This document shows positions 51,458 through 61,055 of a stretch of 64,000 bases of DNA, piece after piece. Both the position numbers and the translations under genes were made by a program. The stretch covers positions 5,022,001 through 5,086,000 of the forward strand of contig LR782234.1 of the NCBI GenBank assembly GCA_902825215.1, read 5' to 3'. Each line of letters opens with the position of its first letter. Position 1 is the stretch's first letter. The stretch is from Pseudomonas fluorescens. Lineage in GTDB: Bacteria; Pseudomonadota; Gammaproteobacteria; Pseudomonadales; Pseudomonadaceae. The notes under the pieces were generated by a model, which saw only the letters and a list, made by a program, of their open reading frames with translations, did no database searches and was not told the DNA's origin.

Positions 51458-52345
51458 TTACGGCGCGTACGTCAGCAGCAGCTCGCTTGGCACCTTGAAG
51501 TCCAGGGACATCATGACGCTCAGCGCGGTGATGGTGAAGATCGAGAACACGAACAGCTTGCGTGCCCAGACCGTGTCATCCACTGCCTTGTAGCCGGTCC
51601 AGGCCATGTACAGCCAGTACATGCCCATGGCCGCGGCGACGGCGAGGTAGCTCATGCCGGCGTAGCCGCTGAAGGTCAGCATCAGGGTCGCTACGAGGAA
51701 CGCCAGGATGTAGAGCAGGATGTGCTTCTTCGCCACTTGAATGCCGCGCTTCACTGGCAGCACCGGAATCGAGGCGGCCAGGTAATCGTTGAAGCGGAAA
51801 ATCGCGATGGCGTAGGAATGCGGCATCTGCCACAGGCTGAACATCACCAGCAGGGTCAGCGCGGCCATGTCGAAGCTGTTGGTTACGGCGACGTAACCGA
51901 TCACTGGCGGCATGGCGCCCGACAGACTGCCCACCAGCGTGCCGTGAACCGACTTGCGCTTGAGGTACAGGCTGTAGAAGCCGACGTAGATGATGAAGCC
52001 GATTACTGCGAACAAGGCAGCCAACGGGTTGGCCACCTTGTACAACAAGGCAACGCCGAGAACACCCAGAATGGTCGCGTAAACCAGTGCCAGTTTCAGG
52101 GAGATCAAGCCCTGGACCAGCACGCGGTTCTTGGTGCGTTCCATCTTCAGGTCGATGTCGCGGTCGATGCAGTTGTTGAACACGCAACCGGAGGCCACGA
52201 CCAGGGAAGTGCCGATCATGGCGGCCAGAAACACCGCCAGATCGACATGCCCTTTCGAGGCCAGGAAGAACCCGCCTGCCACAGAAAGCACGTTACCGAA
52301 AATGATCCCCGGTTTGGTGATTTGGATAAAGTGCTTGAGCGACAT
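51458..52345 (-). CDS. cyoE: Protoheme IX farnesyltransferase (heme O synthase)
   Basis: Adds the farnesyl tail to heme B to give heme O for cytochrome bo. The 295-residue UbiA-type membrane protein has the Asp-rich motif NNCIDRDIDLKMERTKNR and the second loop YLKRKSVHGTLVG/VFSLWQMPHSYAIA. Last gene of the cyo operon, 10 bp after cyoD. Confidence 0.97.
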   Translation of the reverse strand: MSLKHFIQITKPGIIFGNVLSVAGGFFLASKGHVDLAVFLAAMIGTSLVVASGCVFNNCIDRDIDLKMERTKNRVLVQGLISLKLALVYATILGVLGVALLYKVANPLAALFAVIGFIIYVGFYSLYLKRKSVHGTLVGSLSGAMPPVIGYVAVTNSFDMAALTLLVMFSLWQMPHSYAIAIFRFNDYLAASIPVLPVKRGIQVAKKHILLYILAFLVATLMLTFSGYAGMSYLAVAAAMGMYWLYMAWTGYKAVDDTVWARKLFVFSIFTITALSVMMSLDFKVPSELLLTYAP

Positions 52346-52355
52346 CGGGTCTACC

Positions 52356-52691
52356 TCACTTCGCCATCATGTACGTGTGGATGCTGAACATGATCCACAG
52401 CGACAGGCCAACCAGCAGCACGATCACGATCGCCGTAAAGACGAAGGCGATCACGTTGTTGCGCTGAGCAATGGAACGGTCCAGGTGCAGGAAGTAATAC
52501 AGGTGAACGATCACCTGGATCACTGCGAACAACAGCACGATTGCCAGCGTCGTCGCCTTCGGCAGGCTCGGGTACATCACCAGGCCGAACGGGATGACGG
52601 TCAGGATCACCGACAGGATGAAGCCGATGGCGTACGACTTTACGCTGCCGTGGCCAGCATCATGGCTGTCATGGGAGTGTGCATTAGCCAT
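52356..52691 (-). CDS. cyoD: Cytochrome bo oxidase subunit IV
   Basis: A 111-residue three-helix membrane subunit starting MANAHSHDSHDAGHGS. It overlaps the cyoC stop by 1 bp (TAATG). The helices include AIGFILSVILTVIPFGLVMY and AFVFTAIVIVLLVGLSLWIM. Confidence 0.96.
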   Translation of the reverse strand: MANAHSHDSHDAGHGSVKSYAIGFILSVILTVIPFGLVMYPSLPKATTLAIVLLFAVIQVIVHLYYFLHLDRSIAQRNNVIAFVFTAIVIVLLVGLSLWIMFSIHTYMMAK

Positions 52692-53314
52692 TACAGAGTC
52701 CCCATCAGGTAAACAACGGTGAATACGCAGATCCACACCACGTCCAGGAAGTGCCAGAACAGGCTCAGGCAGCTCAGACGGGTCTTGTTGGTCGCCGTCA
52801 GGCCGTGCTTGTTGACCTGGTACATCATCACGCCCATCCAGATCAGACCGGCCGAAACGTGCAGACCGTGAGTACCGACCAGGGTGAAGAACGCCGACAG
52901 GAAGCCCGAACGGCTAGGACCGAAGCCCTCGGAGATCAGCAGGTGAAACTCGTTGATCTCCATCGCGATGAAGCCCGCGCCGAGCAGGAAGGTCATGAAC
53001 AACCAGCCCAGGACCGCCTGCTTCTTGCCTTTGTACAACGCCAGCATGGCGAAGCCGTAGGTGATCGAACTGAACAACAGCAGAGCGGTTTCGCCCAGCA
53101 CGTAAGGCAGTTCGAAGATGTCGTGGCCCGATGGGCCACCGGCAACGTTGTTTACCAGTACTGCGTACACCGCGAAGATCGACGCAAACAGAATGCAGTC
53201 GGTCATCAGGTAGAGCCAGAAACCGTATACGGTCATCTCGCCCGAGTCGTGGTGATGGTCATCGTGCCCATGGTCACCATGGGCGTGTCCAACATTGGTC
53301 ACTAAGTTCGACAT
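52691..53314 (-). CDS. cyoC: Cytochrome bo oxidase subunit III
   Basis: A 207-residue five-helix subunit of the heme-copper oxidase subunit III family. A His/Asp-rich N-terminal tail (GHAHGDHGHDDHHHDSGE) precedes helix 1. The conserved segment LVGTHGLHVSAGLIWMGVMM and the C-terminal WHFLDVVWICVF are present. It follows cyoB by 3 bp. Confidence 0.96.
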   Translation of the reverse strand: MSNLVTNVGHAHGDHGHDDHHHDSGEMTVYGFWLYLMTDCILFASIFAVYAVLVNNVAGGPSGHDIFELPYVLGETALLLFSSITYGFAMLALYKGKKQAVLGWLFMTFLLGAGFIAMEINEFHLLISEGFGPSRSGFLSAFFTLVGTHGLHVSAGLIWMGVMMYQVNKHGLTATNKTRLSCLSLFWHFLDVVWICVFTVVYLMGTL

Positions 53315-53317
53315 GGT

Positions 53318-55348
53318 TTAAGCCTGTTCCAACGAGGTTTCAACACGGGTGGCACCGGCCGGGATTTTCCCTGCCGCGACCAGACGCTTGTGCTGCTCGG
53401 CTTCGATACGCTCGATCGTTTCAACCGGAACCATATAGCCCTGGTCGTCACGTGCAGCGTGGATCACGAAGTAAACGACGGTGCCCACCAGGCTAGCGAT
53501 CGCCAACCACCAGATGTGCCAGATCATCGCGAAACCGAAGACGGTCAACAGTGCGCCCATCACCACGCCAGTGGCGGTGTTGTTCGGCATGTGGATCGGC
53601 TCGTACTTGGCCGGACGCTGGTACGCAGTACCGTTTTCCTTGGCTTCAGTGAACGGGTCGATGCAGTCAGCCTTTGGCAGCACAGCAAAGTTGTAGAACG
53701 GTGGTGGCGACGAGGTCGACCATTCCAGGGTGTGTGCATTCCACGGGTCACCGTGATCGCAAACGTTCTCTGGCTTGTTGCGGTCACGCACACTGACGTA
53801 CAGCTGGATCAGTTGGCAGGCGATACCGACAGCGATCATCACCGCACCGAACATGGCAACGTACAGGTACGGTACCCACTCAGGGTTGGTGGTGGCGTTC
53901 AGACGACGGGTCATGCCCATGAAGCCCAGTGCATAGAGCGGCATGAACGCGACGAAGAAGCCCGAGATCCAGAACCAGAACGCTGCTTTACCCCAGCCTT
54001 CGTGCAGCTTGAAGCCGAACGCTTTCGGGAAGTAGAACGCGAAACCAGCGATGTAACCGAATACCGCACCGCCGATGATCACGTTGTGGAAGTGCGCGAT
54101 CACGAACAGGCTGTTGTGCAGCACGAAGTCAGCACCCGGGATGGCCAGCAGTACGCCGGTCATGCCGCCGATGGCGAAGGTCACCATGAAGCCCAGGGTC
54201 CACATCACCTGGCTGGTGAAACGCAGACGGCCCTGATAGATGGTGAACAGCCAGTTGAACAGTTTCACACCCGTCGGGATGGAAATCAGCATCGTCGCCA
54301 GACCGAAGAAGGCGTTGACGCTGGCACCCGAACCCATGGTGAAGAAGTGGTGCAGCCAGACCATGAAGCCCAGTACCGAGATCGCGCCCGAGGCGTAGAT
54401 CATCGAGTGGTGGCCGAACAGTTTCTTGCCGGTGAAGGCCGAGATCACTTCCGAGAAGATGCCGAAGGCCGGCAGGATCAGGATGTAAACCTCAGGGTGG
54501 CCCCACGCCCAGAACAGGTTGACGTACATCATTGGATTGCCACCAAGTTCATTGGTGAAAATGTGGAAATCCATGTAACGGTCAAGGGTCAGCAGTGCCA
54601 GAGTCGCGGTCAGGATCGGGAACGAAGCCACGATCAGAACGTTGGCCCAGGTGCAGGTCCAGGTGAAGATCGGCATGTCCATCAGTTTCATGCCAGGGGT
54701 ACGCATTTTCAGTACGGTCGCGAGGAAGTTGACCCCCGTTAGCGTCGTACCCAATCCGGACAGCTGTAGCGCCCAGATGTAGTAGTCCATCCCCACGCCA
54801 GGGCTGTATTGCAGACCCGACAGCGGTGGATAGGCAACCCAACCGGTCTTGGCGAATTCACCGACGCCCAGCGACAGGTTGATCAGCACAACGCCGGACA
54901 CCAGCAGCCAGAAGCTCAGGGAGTTCAGGAACGGGAACGCCACGTCACGCGCGCCGATCTGCAGCGGCACTGCAAGGTTCATCAGGCCGGTGAAGAATGG
55001 CATCGCCATGAAGATGATCATGATCACACCGTGAGCGGTGAAGATCTGGTCATAGTGTTCAGGTGGCAGGTAGCCAGGCGAACCTTCGGTGGCCATGGCC
55101 AACTGGGTACGCATCATGATCGCGTCGGCAAAACCGCGCAGCAGCATGACCATGGCGACGATGATGTACATCACGCCGATTTTCTTGTGGTCGACCGACG
55201 TCAGCCACTCGGTCCACAGGTACGTCCACTTCTTGAAGTAAGTGATCGCAGCGAACAGCGCCAGACCACCGAGGGCGATCATGGCGATGGTCACCATCAC
55301 GATCGGCTCGTGGAATGGGACTGCTTCCCAACTTAATTTACCAAACAT
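53318..55348 (-). CDS. cyoB: Cytochrome bo oxidase subunit I
   Basis: Catalytic subunit of ubiquinol oxidase; reduces oxygen and pumps protons. The 676-residue protein has the heme/CuB ligands: His in FTAHGVIMIIF, WAWGHPEVYILILP, the HH pair in VWLHHFFTMG, and FVIAHFHNVIIGGAVF. The extra N- and C-terminal helices distinguish it from cytochrome c oxidases. It is 3 bp after cyoA. Confidence 0.98.
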   Translation of the reverse strand: MFGKLSWEAVPFHEPIVMVTIAMIALGGLALFAAITYFKKWTYLWTEWLTSVDHKKIGVMYIIVAMVMLLRGFADAIMMRTQLAMATEGSPGYLPPEHYDQIFTAHGVIMIIFMAMPFFTGLMNLAVPLQIGARDVAFPFLNSLSFWLLVSGVVLINLSLGVGEFAKTGWVAYPPLSGLQYSPGVGMDYYIWALQLSGLGTTLTGVNFLATVLKMRTPGMKLMDMPIFTWTCTWANVLIVASFPILTATLALLTLDRYMDFHIFTNELGGNPMMYVNLFWAWGHPEVYILILPAFGIFSEVISAFTGKKLFGHHSMIYASGAISVLGFMVWLHHFFTMGSGASVNAFFGLATMLISIPTGVKLFNWLFTIYQGRLRFTSQVMWTLGFMVTFAIGGMTGVLLAIPGADFVLHNSLFVIAHFHNVIIGGAVFGYIAGFAFYFPKAFGFKLHEGWGKAAFWFWISGFFVAFMPLYALGFMGMTRRLNATTNPEWVPYLYVAMFGAVMIAVGIACQLIQLYVSVRDRNKPENVCDHGDPWNAHTLEWSTSSPPPFYNFAVLPKADCIDPFTEAKENGTAYQRPAKYEPIHMPNNTATGVVMGALLTVFGFAMIWHIWWLAIASLVGTVVYFVIHAARDDQGYMVPVETIERIEAEQHKRLVAAGKIPAGATRVETSLEQA

Positions 55349-55351
55349 CGT

Positions 55352-56293
55352 TTACTCCTCTGCCCCGGCAGCTGAATGCGAACCCGCGTCAATATCCGTG
55401 GCCGCCACTTCTTTCTCTTTCTTCTCGTGCTTCAGCGGCTTGCCCGGCTTCATACCTTCGTACTTGTCGACGATGATCTGGAACTGGTTCGGCGTGACCG
55501 ACGAGTAGAGCTCGACTGGGTTGTTCTGGCTCGGTTTGGCAAGGGCCGCGTACTCAGCTTGATCAAGCTGTTTAGGTGACTTCTTGACTTCACTTACCCA
55601 GGCGTCGAAATCTTCCTGAGTGGTGGAGATAGCCTTGAATTTCATACCGGTGAAACCGGCGCCGCTGTAGTTGGCGGAGATACCGTCCATTTCAGCGTTG
55701 CGGTCGGCGATCAGGTGCAGCTTGGTCTGCATGCCCGCCATCGCGTAGATCTGGCCGCCCAGACCCGGGATGAAGAACGAGTTCATCACAGCGTCAGAGG
55801 TGATCTTGAAGTTGATTGGCGTGTGCGCCGGGAACACGATCTTGTTGACCGTGGCGATGCCTTGTTCCGGGTAGATGAACAGCCACTTCCAGTCCAGCGC
55901 GACCACTTCGATGGTCACAGGCTTGACGTCGGACTGGATCGGACGATACGGGTCCAGTTCGTGGGTGGAAATGTAGGTGATGTAACCCAGAGCGATGATG
56001 ATCAGGACCGGAATGGTCCAGACCGCCACTTCGATCTTGGTCGAGTGCGACCATTTCGGGGTGTAGACGGCGTTCTTGTTCGACGCGCGGTATTTCCAGG
56101 CGAACAGGAAGGTCATGACGATAACCGGCACCACGACCAACAGCATCAGCAGGGTCGCGGTGATGATCAGGTTTCGCTGTTCCAGGCCAACCTGGCCCGT
56201 TGGATTGAGCAAGGTCATGTTGCAGCCTCCCAGCAACAACGTGCCGAGCAGCGGCACTAGGCCTAGTAATCTGGGGTACCTGTTTTTACTCAT
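55352..56293 (-). CDS. cyoA: Cytochrome bo oxidase subunit II
   Basis: A 313-residue lipoprotein subunit with lipobox LLLGGCNM, two transmembrane helices and a cupredoxin-fold periplasmic domain. As expected for a quinol oxidase, the CuA Cys pair is absent: the site reads NSFFIPGLGGQIYAMAGM. The start at 56293 (MSKNRYPRLLG) is used, with AGAGGTCGTGAG ahead. Confidence 0.97.
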   Translation of the reverse strand: MSKNRYPRLLGLVPLLGTLLLGGCNMTLLNPTGQVGLEQRNLIITATLLMLLVVVPVIVMTFLFAWKYRASNKNAVYTPKWSHSTKIEVAVWTIPVLIIIALGYITYISTHELDPYRPIQSDVKPVTIEVVALDWKWLFIYPEQGIATVNKIVFPAHTPINFKITSDAVMNSFFIPGLGGQIYAMAGMQTKLHLIADRNAEMDGISANYSGAGFTGMKFKAISTTQEDFDAWVSEVKKSPKQLDQAEYAALAKPSQNNPVELYSSVTPNQFQIIVDKYEGMKPGKPLKHEKKEKEVAATDIDAGSHSAAGAEE

Positions 56294-56972
56294 CTCACGA
56301 CCTCTAAAGCAGCTTGCGCAATGCAGTTGGGTTTTGATCGCCAACACTTCACCCTGCCAAGGGTTGGCATTTTCTTTGGATTGAATAAGGGCCGCCCGTC
56401 GCGCGCAAGACGCTCGACAAAACCTTGGGACAGCGTTCAGTTCTTATTCGAATTCGTGGTCAAAGGCCTTGTTACAGACCAATTCCATTTGGTGCGGAAA
56501 GTTGGAAAGGCACCGACACCTGGGTGTCTCGAAAGCCTCGCGGCCTGCTCGACACCCGACCTTCTGATCAGTTCCTTAATAAGGCTGAACAGCGCCGGGA
56601 ATTCAGTGCGGGCGATTGTAGATAGGTAGCGCCCTATACACCATGTCTTATCCCGAAATAATTTTTATCTTTTACGGCAACAATCCCTCGCCATTTTTGC
56701 AAAAGTGTCGCGCGTTGTTGAAAGGCGTTCTCAACAAATTTCGCAAAACCTGTCAGCGCACCCGCGTCAGTTCAGACAGCTCCGAAGGTTTTTTCCGTAC
56801 AGCGGAACGGCGCAAAGCCCGATAACCCAAGGCTTCTGGCCATCTGCCTGAAGCTGTTAAAACTGCCTGCTCTGGCACTTGCGTCCTAAAGCAAAAAAAC
56901 CGTCAGACCGACCAATCCTTTTTTGTAACAACGACGCAATCGGAGTCTGTGGGCGCCTCTGCGACACCCCCT

Positions 56973-57002
56973 GTGTGACAACATGTCGCACACTTGTCAC
57001 AC
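56973..57002. promoter_or_regulatory. Inverted repeat, possible operator
   Basis: GTGTGACAA (56973-56981) and TTGTCACAC (56994-57002) are exact inverse copies 12 bases apart, with a further TGTCGCACAC between. The shape suits a dimeric regulator site. Confidence 0.5.
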
Positions 57003-57051
57003 CCGCGCTTGCCGTCCGTCAGGATGAGTTCAGCCTCACTCTGAAACGTGC

Positions 57052-57090
57052 AACGCCCCGATTGGCTGAACCGCCAATCGGGGCGTTTTG
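57052..57090 (+). terminator. Strong hairpin with plus-strand T-run
   Basis: A 15-bp perfect stem AACGCCCCGATTGGC/GCCAATCGGGGCGTT, loop TGAACC, then TTTTG on the plus strand. It may also fold in the dsbB transcript, but the minus side lacks a T-run. Confidence 0.8.
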
Positions 57091-57119
57091 TGTATCGGCC
57101 ACGCTTGCGAAAAGTTGAT

Positions 57120-57629
57120 TCAGCGCAGTGCTTTTCGATTACGCGAGGTCAGCAACGGCACCAGAATCACCACCAGCACGAACGCCACCAATGCCCACTG
57201 CGCCAGCGACAGGCCGAGGATCGGCGGGTATGGCGTCGAACAGAAGCCGTCGACCTGAAAGCCCAGCGGGAAGATTTTCGCCAGCGGCAGATCATCGACA
57301 ATCGGTTGCAGCACATCGACGCCACAGCTGACGGCCGGGTAGAACTGCGTGTACACGTGATGCCCGGCGACCGCGGCGCCAGCAAGCGCACAGAGCACCA
57401 CCAGCGCTTCGAACACGGTAATGCTGCGACGACTGCGCATGGCTGCGCCGATGAACGCGAACAGCGCGATCAGCAGCAACGCATAACGCTGCAGAATGCA
57501 CAGCGGGCACGGCGCTTCGCCGAGCACGACCTGCATGTACAGGGCACCACCGATCAGCGCCAGGCAGATCACGCCCAGCAGCACCAGAAAGCGCCGCTCA
57601 CGGCCCAATCGAATCGTTTCCTCGCTCAT
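57120..57629 (-). CDS. dsbB: Disulfide bond formation protein DsbB
   Basis: A 169-residue four-helix inner-membrane protein that reoxidises DsbA with quinone. It has the first periplasmic Cys pair in PCPLCILQRYA and the second loop with Cys in SCGVDVL and GFCSTPYP. The start at 57629 (MSEETIRLGRE) is favoured over 57701. Confidence 0.95.
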   Translation of the reverse strand: MSEETIRLGRERRFLVLLGVICLALIGGALYMQVVLGEAPCPLCILQRYALLLIALFAFIGAAMRSRRSITVFEALVVLCALAGAAVAGHHVYTQFYPAVSCGVDVLQPIVDDLPLAKIFPLGFQVDGFCSTPYPPILGLSLAQWALVAFVLVVILVPLLTSRNRKALR

Positions 57630-57766
57630 TGCCTTTCCCTTGTTTGTCCATGGTTCAGCTGGCTTGCGGCTGAAAGTCGCCGCAAGTCTACACCGGGGCA
57701 ATAAACGATAGAGCGGTTAAGGAACCATTAACCCACAGGTGCATGGATTTTCGCCGCACAAAAAGC

Positions 57767-57842
57767 TTTGCGAGCAGGCTCGCTCCCACACTGGATCTGC
57801 GTCGAACACAAATCCGGTGGGAGCGAGCCTGCTCGCGAATGC
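57767..57842. repeat. REPIN
   Basis: TTGCGAGCAGGCTCGCTCCC and its inverse about 35 bp apart, just beyond the hmp 3' end. Confidence 0.92.
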
Positions 57843-57861
57843 AGGCGACTCGGTTTTCAGA

Positions 57862-59043
57862 TCACTCCAGAGCAGAAGCCGGCCCGAAGAACTCATAACG
57901 GCTCTGCTTCTCCGGCACTCCCAGCGCTTTCAGATGGCGCTTGATTGCGCCCATGAAGCCTTTGGGCCCAAGGAAATACGCATCGACGTCACGTTGCGCA
58001 GGCAGCCACTCGCCGAGCTGCTCCTGACTCAGCATCCCGACCTTGTCCGCCGCCGGGCTGACGCCGTCATCTTCGGCGTAGCAGTAAAAACGCTTGAGCT
58101 GCGGATGGCGCGCGGCGAGGTCGTCGATCCAGTTGCGGAAAGCATGCACGCTGCCATTGCGCGCGCAGTGGATGAAATGCACCGGCCGCTGGGTTTGCAG
58201 CGCCGCTTCGAGCATCGCCAGGGTCGGAGTGATGCCGACGCCGCCGCTGATCAGCACCAGCGGTTTGTCGCTGGCCGACAAGGTGAACTCGCCCGATGGC
58301 GGGAACAGCTGAATGCTCGCGCCGACGTGCAGTTGATCATGCAAATGATTGGAGGCGCGGCCACCCGGTTCGCGCTTGACGCTGATGCGGTACTGGCCGT
58401 TGTTCGCCAGTGCCGACAGCGAATAATTGCGGCGGATCTCTTCGCCGTCGAGGATCAGCTTCATGCCGATGTACTGACCGGGTTCTGCGGCGAGAATCGG
58501 GCCCTTGTCGGCCGGTTCGAAGTAGAACGAAGTGATCTCCGCACTCTCCTCGACCTTGGCCGCAACGATGAACTCACGCGCCCCGCGCCAGCCGCCAACC
58601 GCCTGTTCTTTCTCATCATAGATGGCGGTTTCGGCGCCGATCAGGATGTCCGCCAACTGGCCGTACGCCGCGCCCCAGGCACTCATCACTTCTGGCGTGG
58701 CGATTTCATCGCCGAGCACTTCGGAAATCGCACGCAGCAGGCAGGTGCCGACGATCGGATAGTGCTCCGGAAGAATCTGCAGGGCGACGTGCTTGTTGAT
58801 GATTTTCGCCACCAGATCGCCCAGCTGATCGAGCTGATCGATGTGGCGGGCGTACATCAATACGCCGTTCGCCAACGCACGCGGCTGATCACCGCTGGCC
58901 TGGTGAGCCTGGTTGAACAACGGGCGCACCTCTGGATATTCGGAAAGCATCATGCGGTAGAAGTGGGTGATCAACGCTTCGCCGCCGCTTTCCAGCAGAG
59001 GCACGGTGGATTTGACGATGGCACGATCCTGAGCGCTAAGCAT
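57862..59043 (-). CDS. hmp: Flavohemoprotein nitric oxide dioxygenase
   Basis: Converts nitric oxide to nitrate using oxygen and NADH. The 393-residue protein has the N-terminal globin (heme His in LMYARHIDQ, distal Tyr/Gln region near residue 28), the FAD-binding domain (RRNYSLSALAN) and the NAD(P)H part (GGVGITPTLAML; ending FFGPASAL). Divergent from norR; the spacer carries NorR-type sites and a sigma54-like promoter. Confidence 0.97.
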   Translation of the reverse strand: MLSAQDRAIVKSTVPLLESGGEALITHFYRMMLSEYPEVRPLFNQAHQASGDQPRALANGVLMYARHIDQLDQLGDLVAKIINKHVALQILPEHYPIVGTCLLRAISEVLGDEIATPEVMSAWGAAYGQLADILIGAETAIYDEKEQAVGGWRGAREFIVAAKVEESAEITSFYFEPADKGPILAAEPGQYIGMKLILDGEEIRRNYSLSALANNGQYRISVKREPGGRASNHLHDQLHVGASIQLFPPSGEFTLSASDKPLVLISGGVGITPTLAMLEAALQTQRPVHFIHCARNGSVHAFRNWIDDLAARHPQLKRFYCYAEDDGVSPAADKVGMLSQEQLGEWLPAQRDVDAYFLGPKGFMGAIKRHLKALGVPEKQSRYEFFGPASALE

Positions 59044-59084
59044 GAGGGTGACTCCTGAGCTTTATTGAAAGTTATCTGTGGAGT

Positions 59085-59100
59085 ATCAGTTTTCGTGCCA
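59085..59100 (-). promoter_or_regulatory. Sigma54-like promoter of hmp
   Basis: Minus-strand TGGCACGAAAACTGAT: GG and GA lie 12 bp apart, as in -24/-12 promoters, with GA in place of the usual GC at -12. It sits about 40 bp ahead of the hmp ATG. Confidence 0.65.
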
Positions 59101-59138
59101 GTTATTTTTCTCTTATAAATCAATCGCTTATTTTTTAT

Positions 59139-59197
59139 GTAGTCATAACGACCCAAGCCGACTTATAGTCTTTGCGACTACATCAGGTCCATTTGAC
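59139..59197. promoter_or_regulatory. Three NorR-type operator sites
   Basis: GT-N7-AC at 59139-59149, 59168-59178 and 59187-59197, two with extended TAGTC/GACTAC arms. NorR binds three such enhancer sites upstream of sigma54 promoters. Confidence 0.8.
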
Positions 59198-59205
59198 TAC
59201 ACGCC

Positions 59206-60762
59206 ATGACTGCCAAATCCCTGCTCACCGCATTGCTCCCCCTGGTTGCCGATCTGTCGCGCGAACTGCCCGAAGGCGAACGCTATCGGCGCCTGCTCGA
59301 AGCCATGCGCGCCCTGTTGCCCTGCGACGCCGCAGCGCTGTTGCGCCTGGATGGCGAATCGCTGGTGCCGCTCGCCGTCGACGGCTTGAGCACCGACACC
59401 CTCGGCCGCCGCTTCAAGGTCAGCGAACATCCACGCTTCGACATTCTGCTGGCCGGTACCGGGCCGACGCGCTTCGCCGCCGACAGCGAACTGCCTGACC
59501 CTTATGACGGACTGGTCGATGGTCTCGAGGATCATCTGCAAGTGCACGACTGTCTCGGCTGCCCGTTATTCGTCGATGAAAAACTCTGGGGCCTGATCAC
59601 CCTCGACGCGCTCGATCCCGAACGTTTCGAGCCGATCGAACTCGACGCCCTGCAAGCTTTCGCCAGCCTCGCCGCGGCCACGGTCAACGCCGCCGAACGC
59701 ATCGAACGGCTGGCCAATCGCGCCGAAGACGAGCATCAGCGCGCCGAGGTCTATCGTCAGGCCAGCGGTCAGCAGCAGCGCGAGATGATCGGTCAGAGTA
59801 AAGCGCATAAACGCCTGGTCGAGGAGATCAATCTGGTCGGCGGCAGCGATCTGACCGTACTGATCACCGGCGAAACCGGGGTCGGCAAAGAGCTGGTCGC
59901 GCAGGCGATTCACGCCGCCTCGGCGCGTGCCGACAAACCGATCATCAGCCTCAACTGCGCCGCGTTGCCGGATACGCTGGTCGAAAGCGAGCTGTTCGGC
60001 CACGTTCGCGGTGCTTTCACCGGCGCGACCAGCGACCGCCGTGGCAAGTTCGAGCTGGCCAATGGCGGCACGCTGTTTCTCGACGAGGTCGGCGAATTGT
60101 CGCTGACCGTGCAGGCGAAATTGCTGCGGGTGTTGCAGAGCGGGCAGTTGCAGCGCCTGGGCTCGGACAAGGAACATCAGGTCGACGTGCGCCTGATCGC
60201 CGCAACCAACCGCGACCTCGCCGAAGAAGTGCGCAGCGGCCGCTATCGTGCCGACTTCTATCATCGCCTCAGCGTCTACCCGCTGAAGGTCCCGGCGCTG
60301 CGCGATCGCGGACGCGACGTGCTGCTGCTCAGCGGTTTCTTCCTTGAGCAGAACCGCTCACGGATGGGCCTCAACAGCCTGCGCCTGAACAGCGACGCCC
60401 AGGAAGCGCTGCTCGCCTATACCTGGCCGGGCAATGTGCGCGAGCTGGAACATCTGATCGGCCGCAGCGCGCTGAAGGCATTGGGCAACTGCAAGGTGCG
60501 GCCGAAGATTCTCAGTTTGAGTGCGGCGGATCTGGACTTGCCGCGTGAGGTTGTGGATAACTCGGTTGAGATGGAGGTTGATGTGCGGGAATTGCCTTCG
60601 ATCAGCGGCGACCTGCGCAGCGCGACCGAGCAGTTTCAGCGCCAGTTGATCAGCGCGGCACTGGAGCGCAATCAGGATAACTGGGCGAGTGCGGCGCGGG
60701 AGTTGGGGGTTGATCGGGCGAACCTTGGGCGGATGGCCAAAAGGCTGGGGATGAAGAGCTAA
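59206..60762 (+). CDS. norR: Nitric-oxide-responsive sigma54 activator NorR
   Basis: A 518-residue enhancer-binding protein. The N-terminal GAF domain (about 15-165) senses NO through a non-heme iron. The AAA+ domain has Walker A GETGVGKE (222-229) and the sigma54-contact loop GAFTGA (269-274). A Fis-type HTH closes it (NWASAARELGVDRANLGRMA). It is divergent from its target hmp, across the GT-N7-AC sites. Confidence 0.96.
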   Translation: MTAKSLLTALLPLVADLSRELPEGERYRRLLEAMRALLPCDAAALLRLDGESLVPLAVDGLSTDTLGRRFKVSEHPRFDILLAGTGPTRFAADSELPDPYDGLVDGLEDHLQVHDCLGCPLFVDEKLWGLITLDALDPERFEPIELDALQAFASLAAATVNAAERIERLANRAEDEHQRAEVYRQASGQQQREMIGQSKAHKRLVEEINLVGGSDLTVLITGETGVGKELVAQAIHAASARADKPIISLNCAALPDTLVESELFGHVRGAFTGATSDRRGKFELANGGTLFLDEVGELSLTVQAKLLRVLQSGQLQRLGSDKEHQVDVRLIAATNRDLAEEVRSGRYRADFYHRLSVYPLKVPALRDRGRDVLLLSGFFLEQNRSRMGLNSLRLNSDAQEALLAYTWPGNVRELEHLIGRSALKALGNCKVRPKILSLSAADLDLPREVVDNSVEMEVDVRELPSISGDLRSATEQFQRQLISAALERNQDNWASAARELGVDRANLGRMAKRLGMKS

Positions 60763-60766
60763 AAGC

Positions 60767-60944
60767 ACCCTCACCCTAGCCCTCTCCCGGAGGGAGAGGG
60801 AACTGATTGGGGGATATTGAAGAACTTCGCCGACCTGAATCTACTTTGCCGAATCTATAATCACCTCGGTTTCTCAGGTCGATGCATAACATCGAACAAC
60901 CCGGTCGGCTCCCTCTCCCTTCGGGAGAGGGCTGGGGTGAGGGG
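60767..60944. repeat. Inverted repeat element, CCCTCTCCC type
   Basis: CACCCTCACCCTAGCCCTCT at the left and the inverse at the right; arms related to those at 50565-50711, with a longer AT-richer centre. It fills most of the norR-cheV gap. Confidence 0.82.
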
Positions 60945-61055
60945 CTTTTGATTTGTGACCAATCTAAAGCCCACCCCAATCAAGCCGATAACCCGGCATC
61001 AATGGTTTCTGGCGATTCCACCTTCGCCCATCACCTTTTTCCACAGAAGGTCCAA

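Larger units (their letters stand above)
56294..57119. other. Large intergenic region upstream of cyoA
   Basis: About 825 bp with no convincing protein gene; the plus-strand ORFs (for example 56643-56825) lack conserved features. It must hold the cyo promoter. It also contains paired palindromes at 56973-57002 and a hairpin at 57052-57090 whose T-run is on the plus strand, which suggests a short plus-strand transcript. Confidence 0.5.

Noticed and set aside
53390..54742. 450-codon plus-strand ORF opposite cyoB
   Set aside because: His/Asp/Glu-rich shadow of transmembrane codons; cyoB is complete.
56643..56825. 60-codon ORF in the cyoA upstream region
   Set aside because: No ribosome site, no conserved feature, and basic random-like C-terminus; more likely part of the regulatory region.
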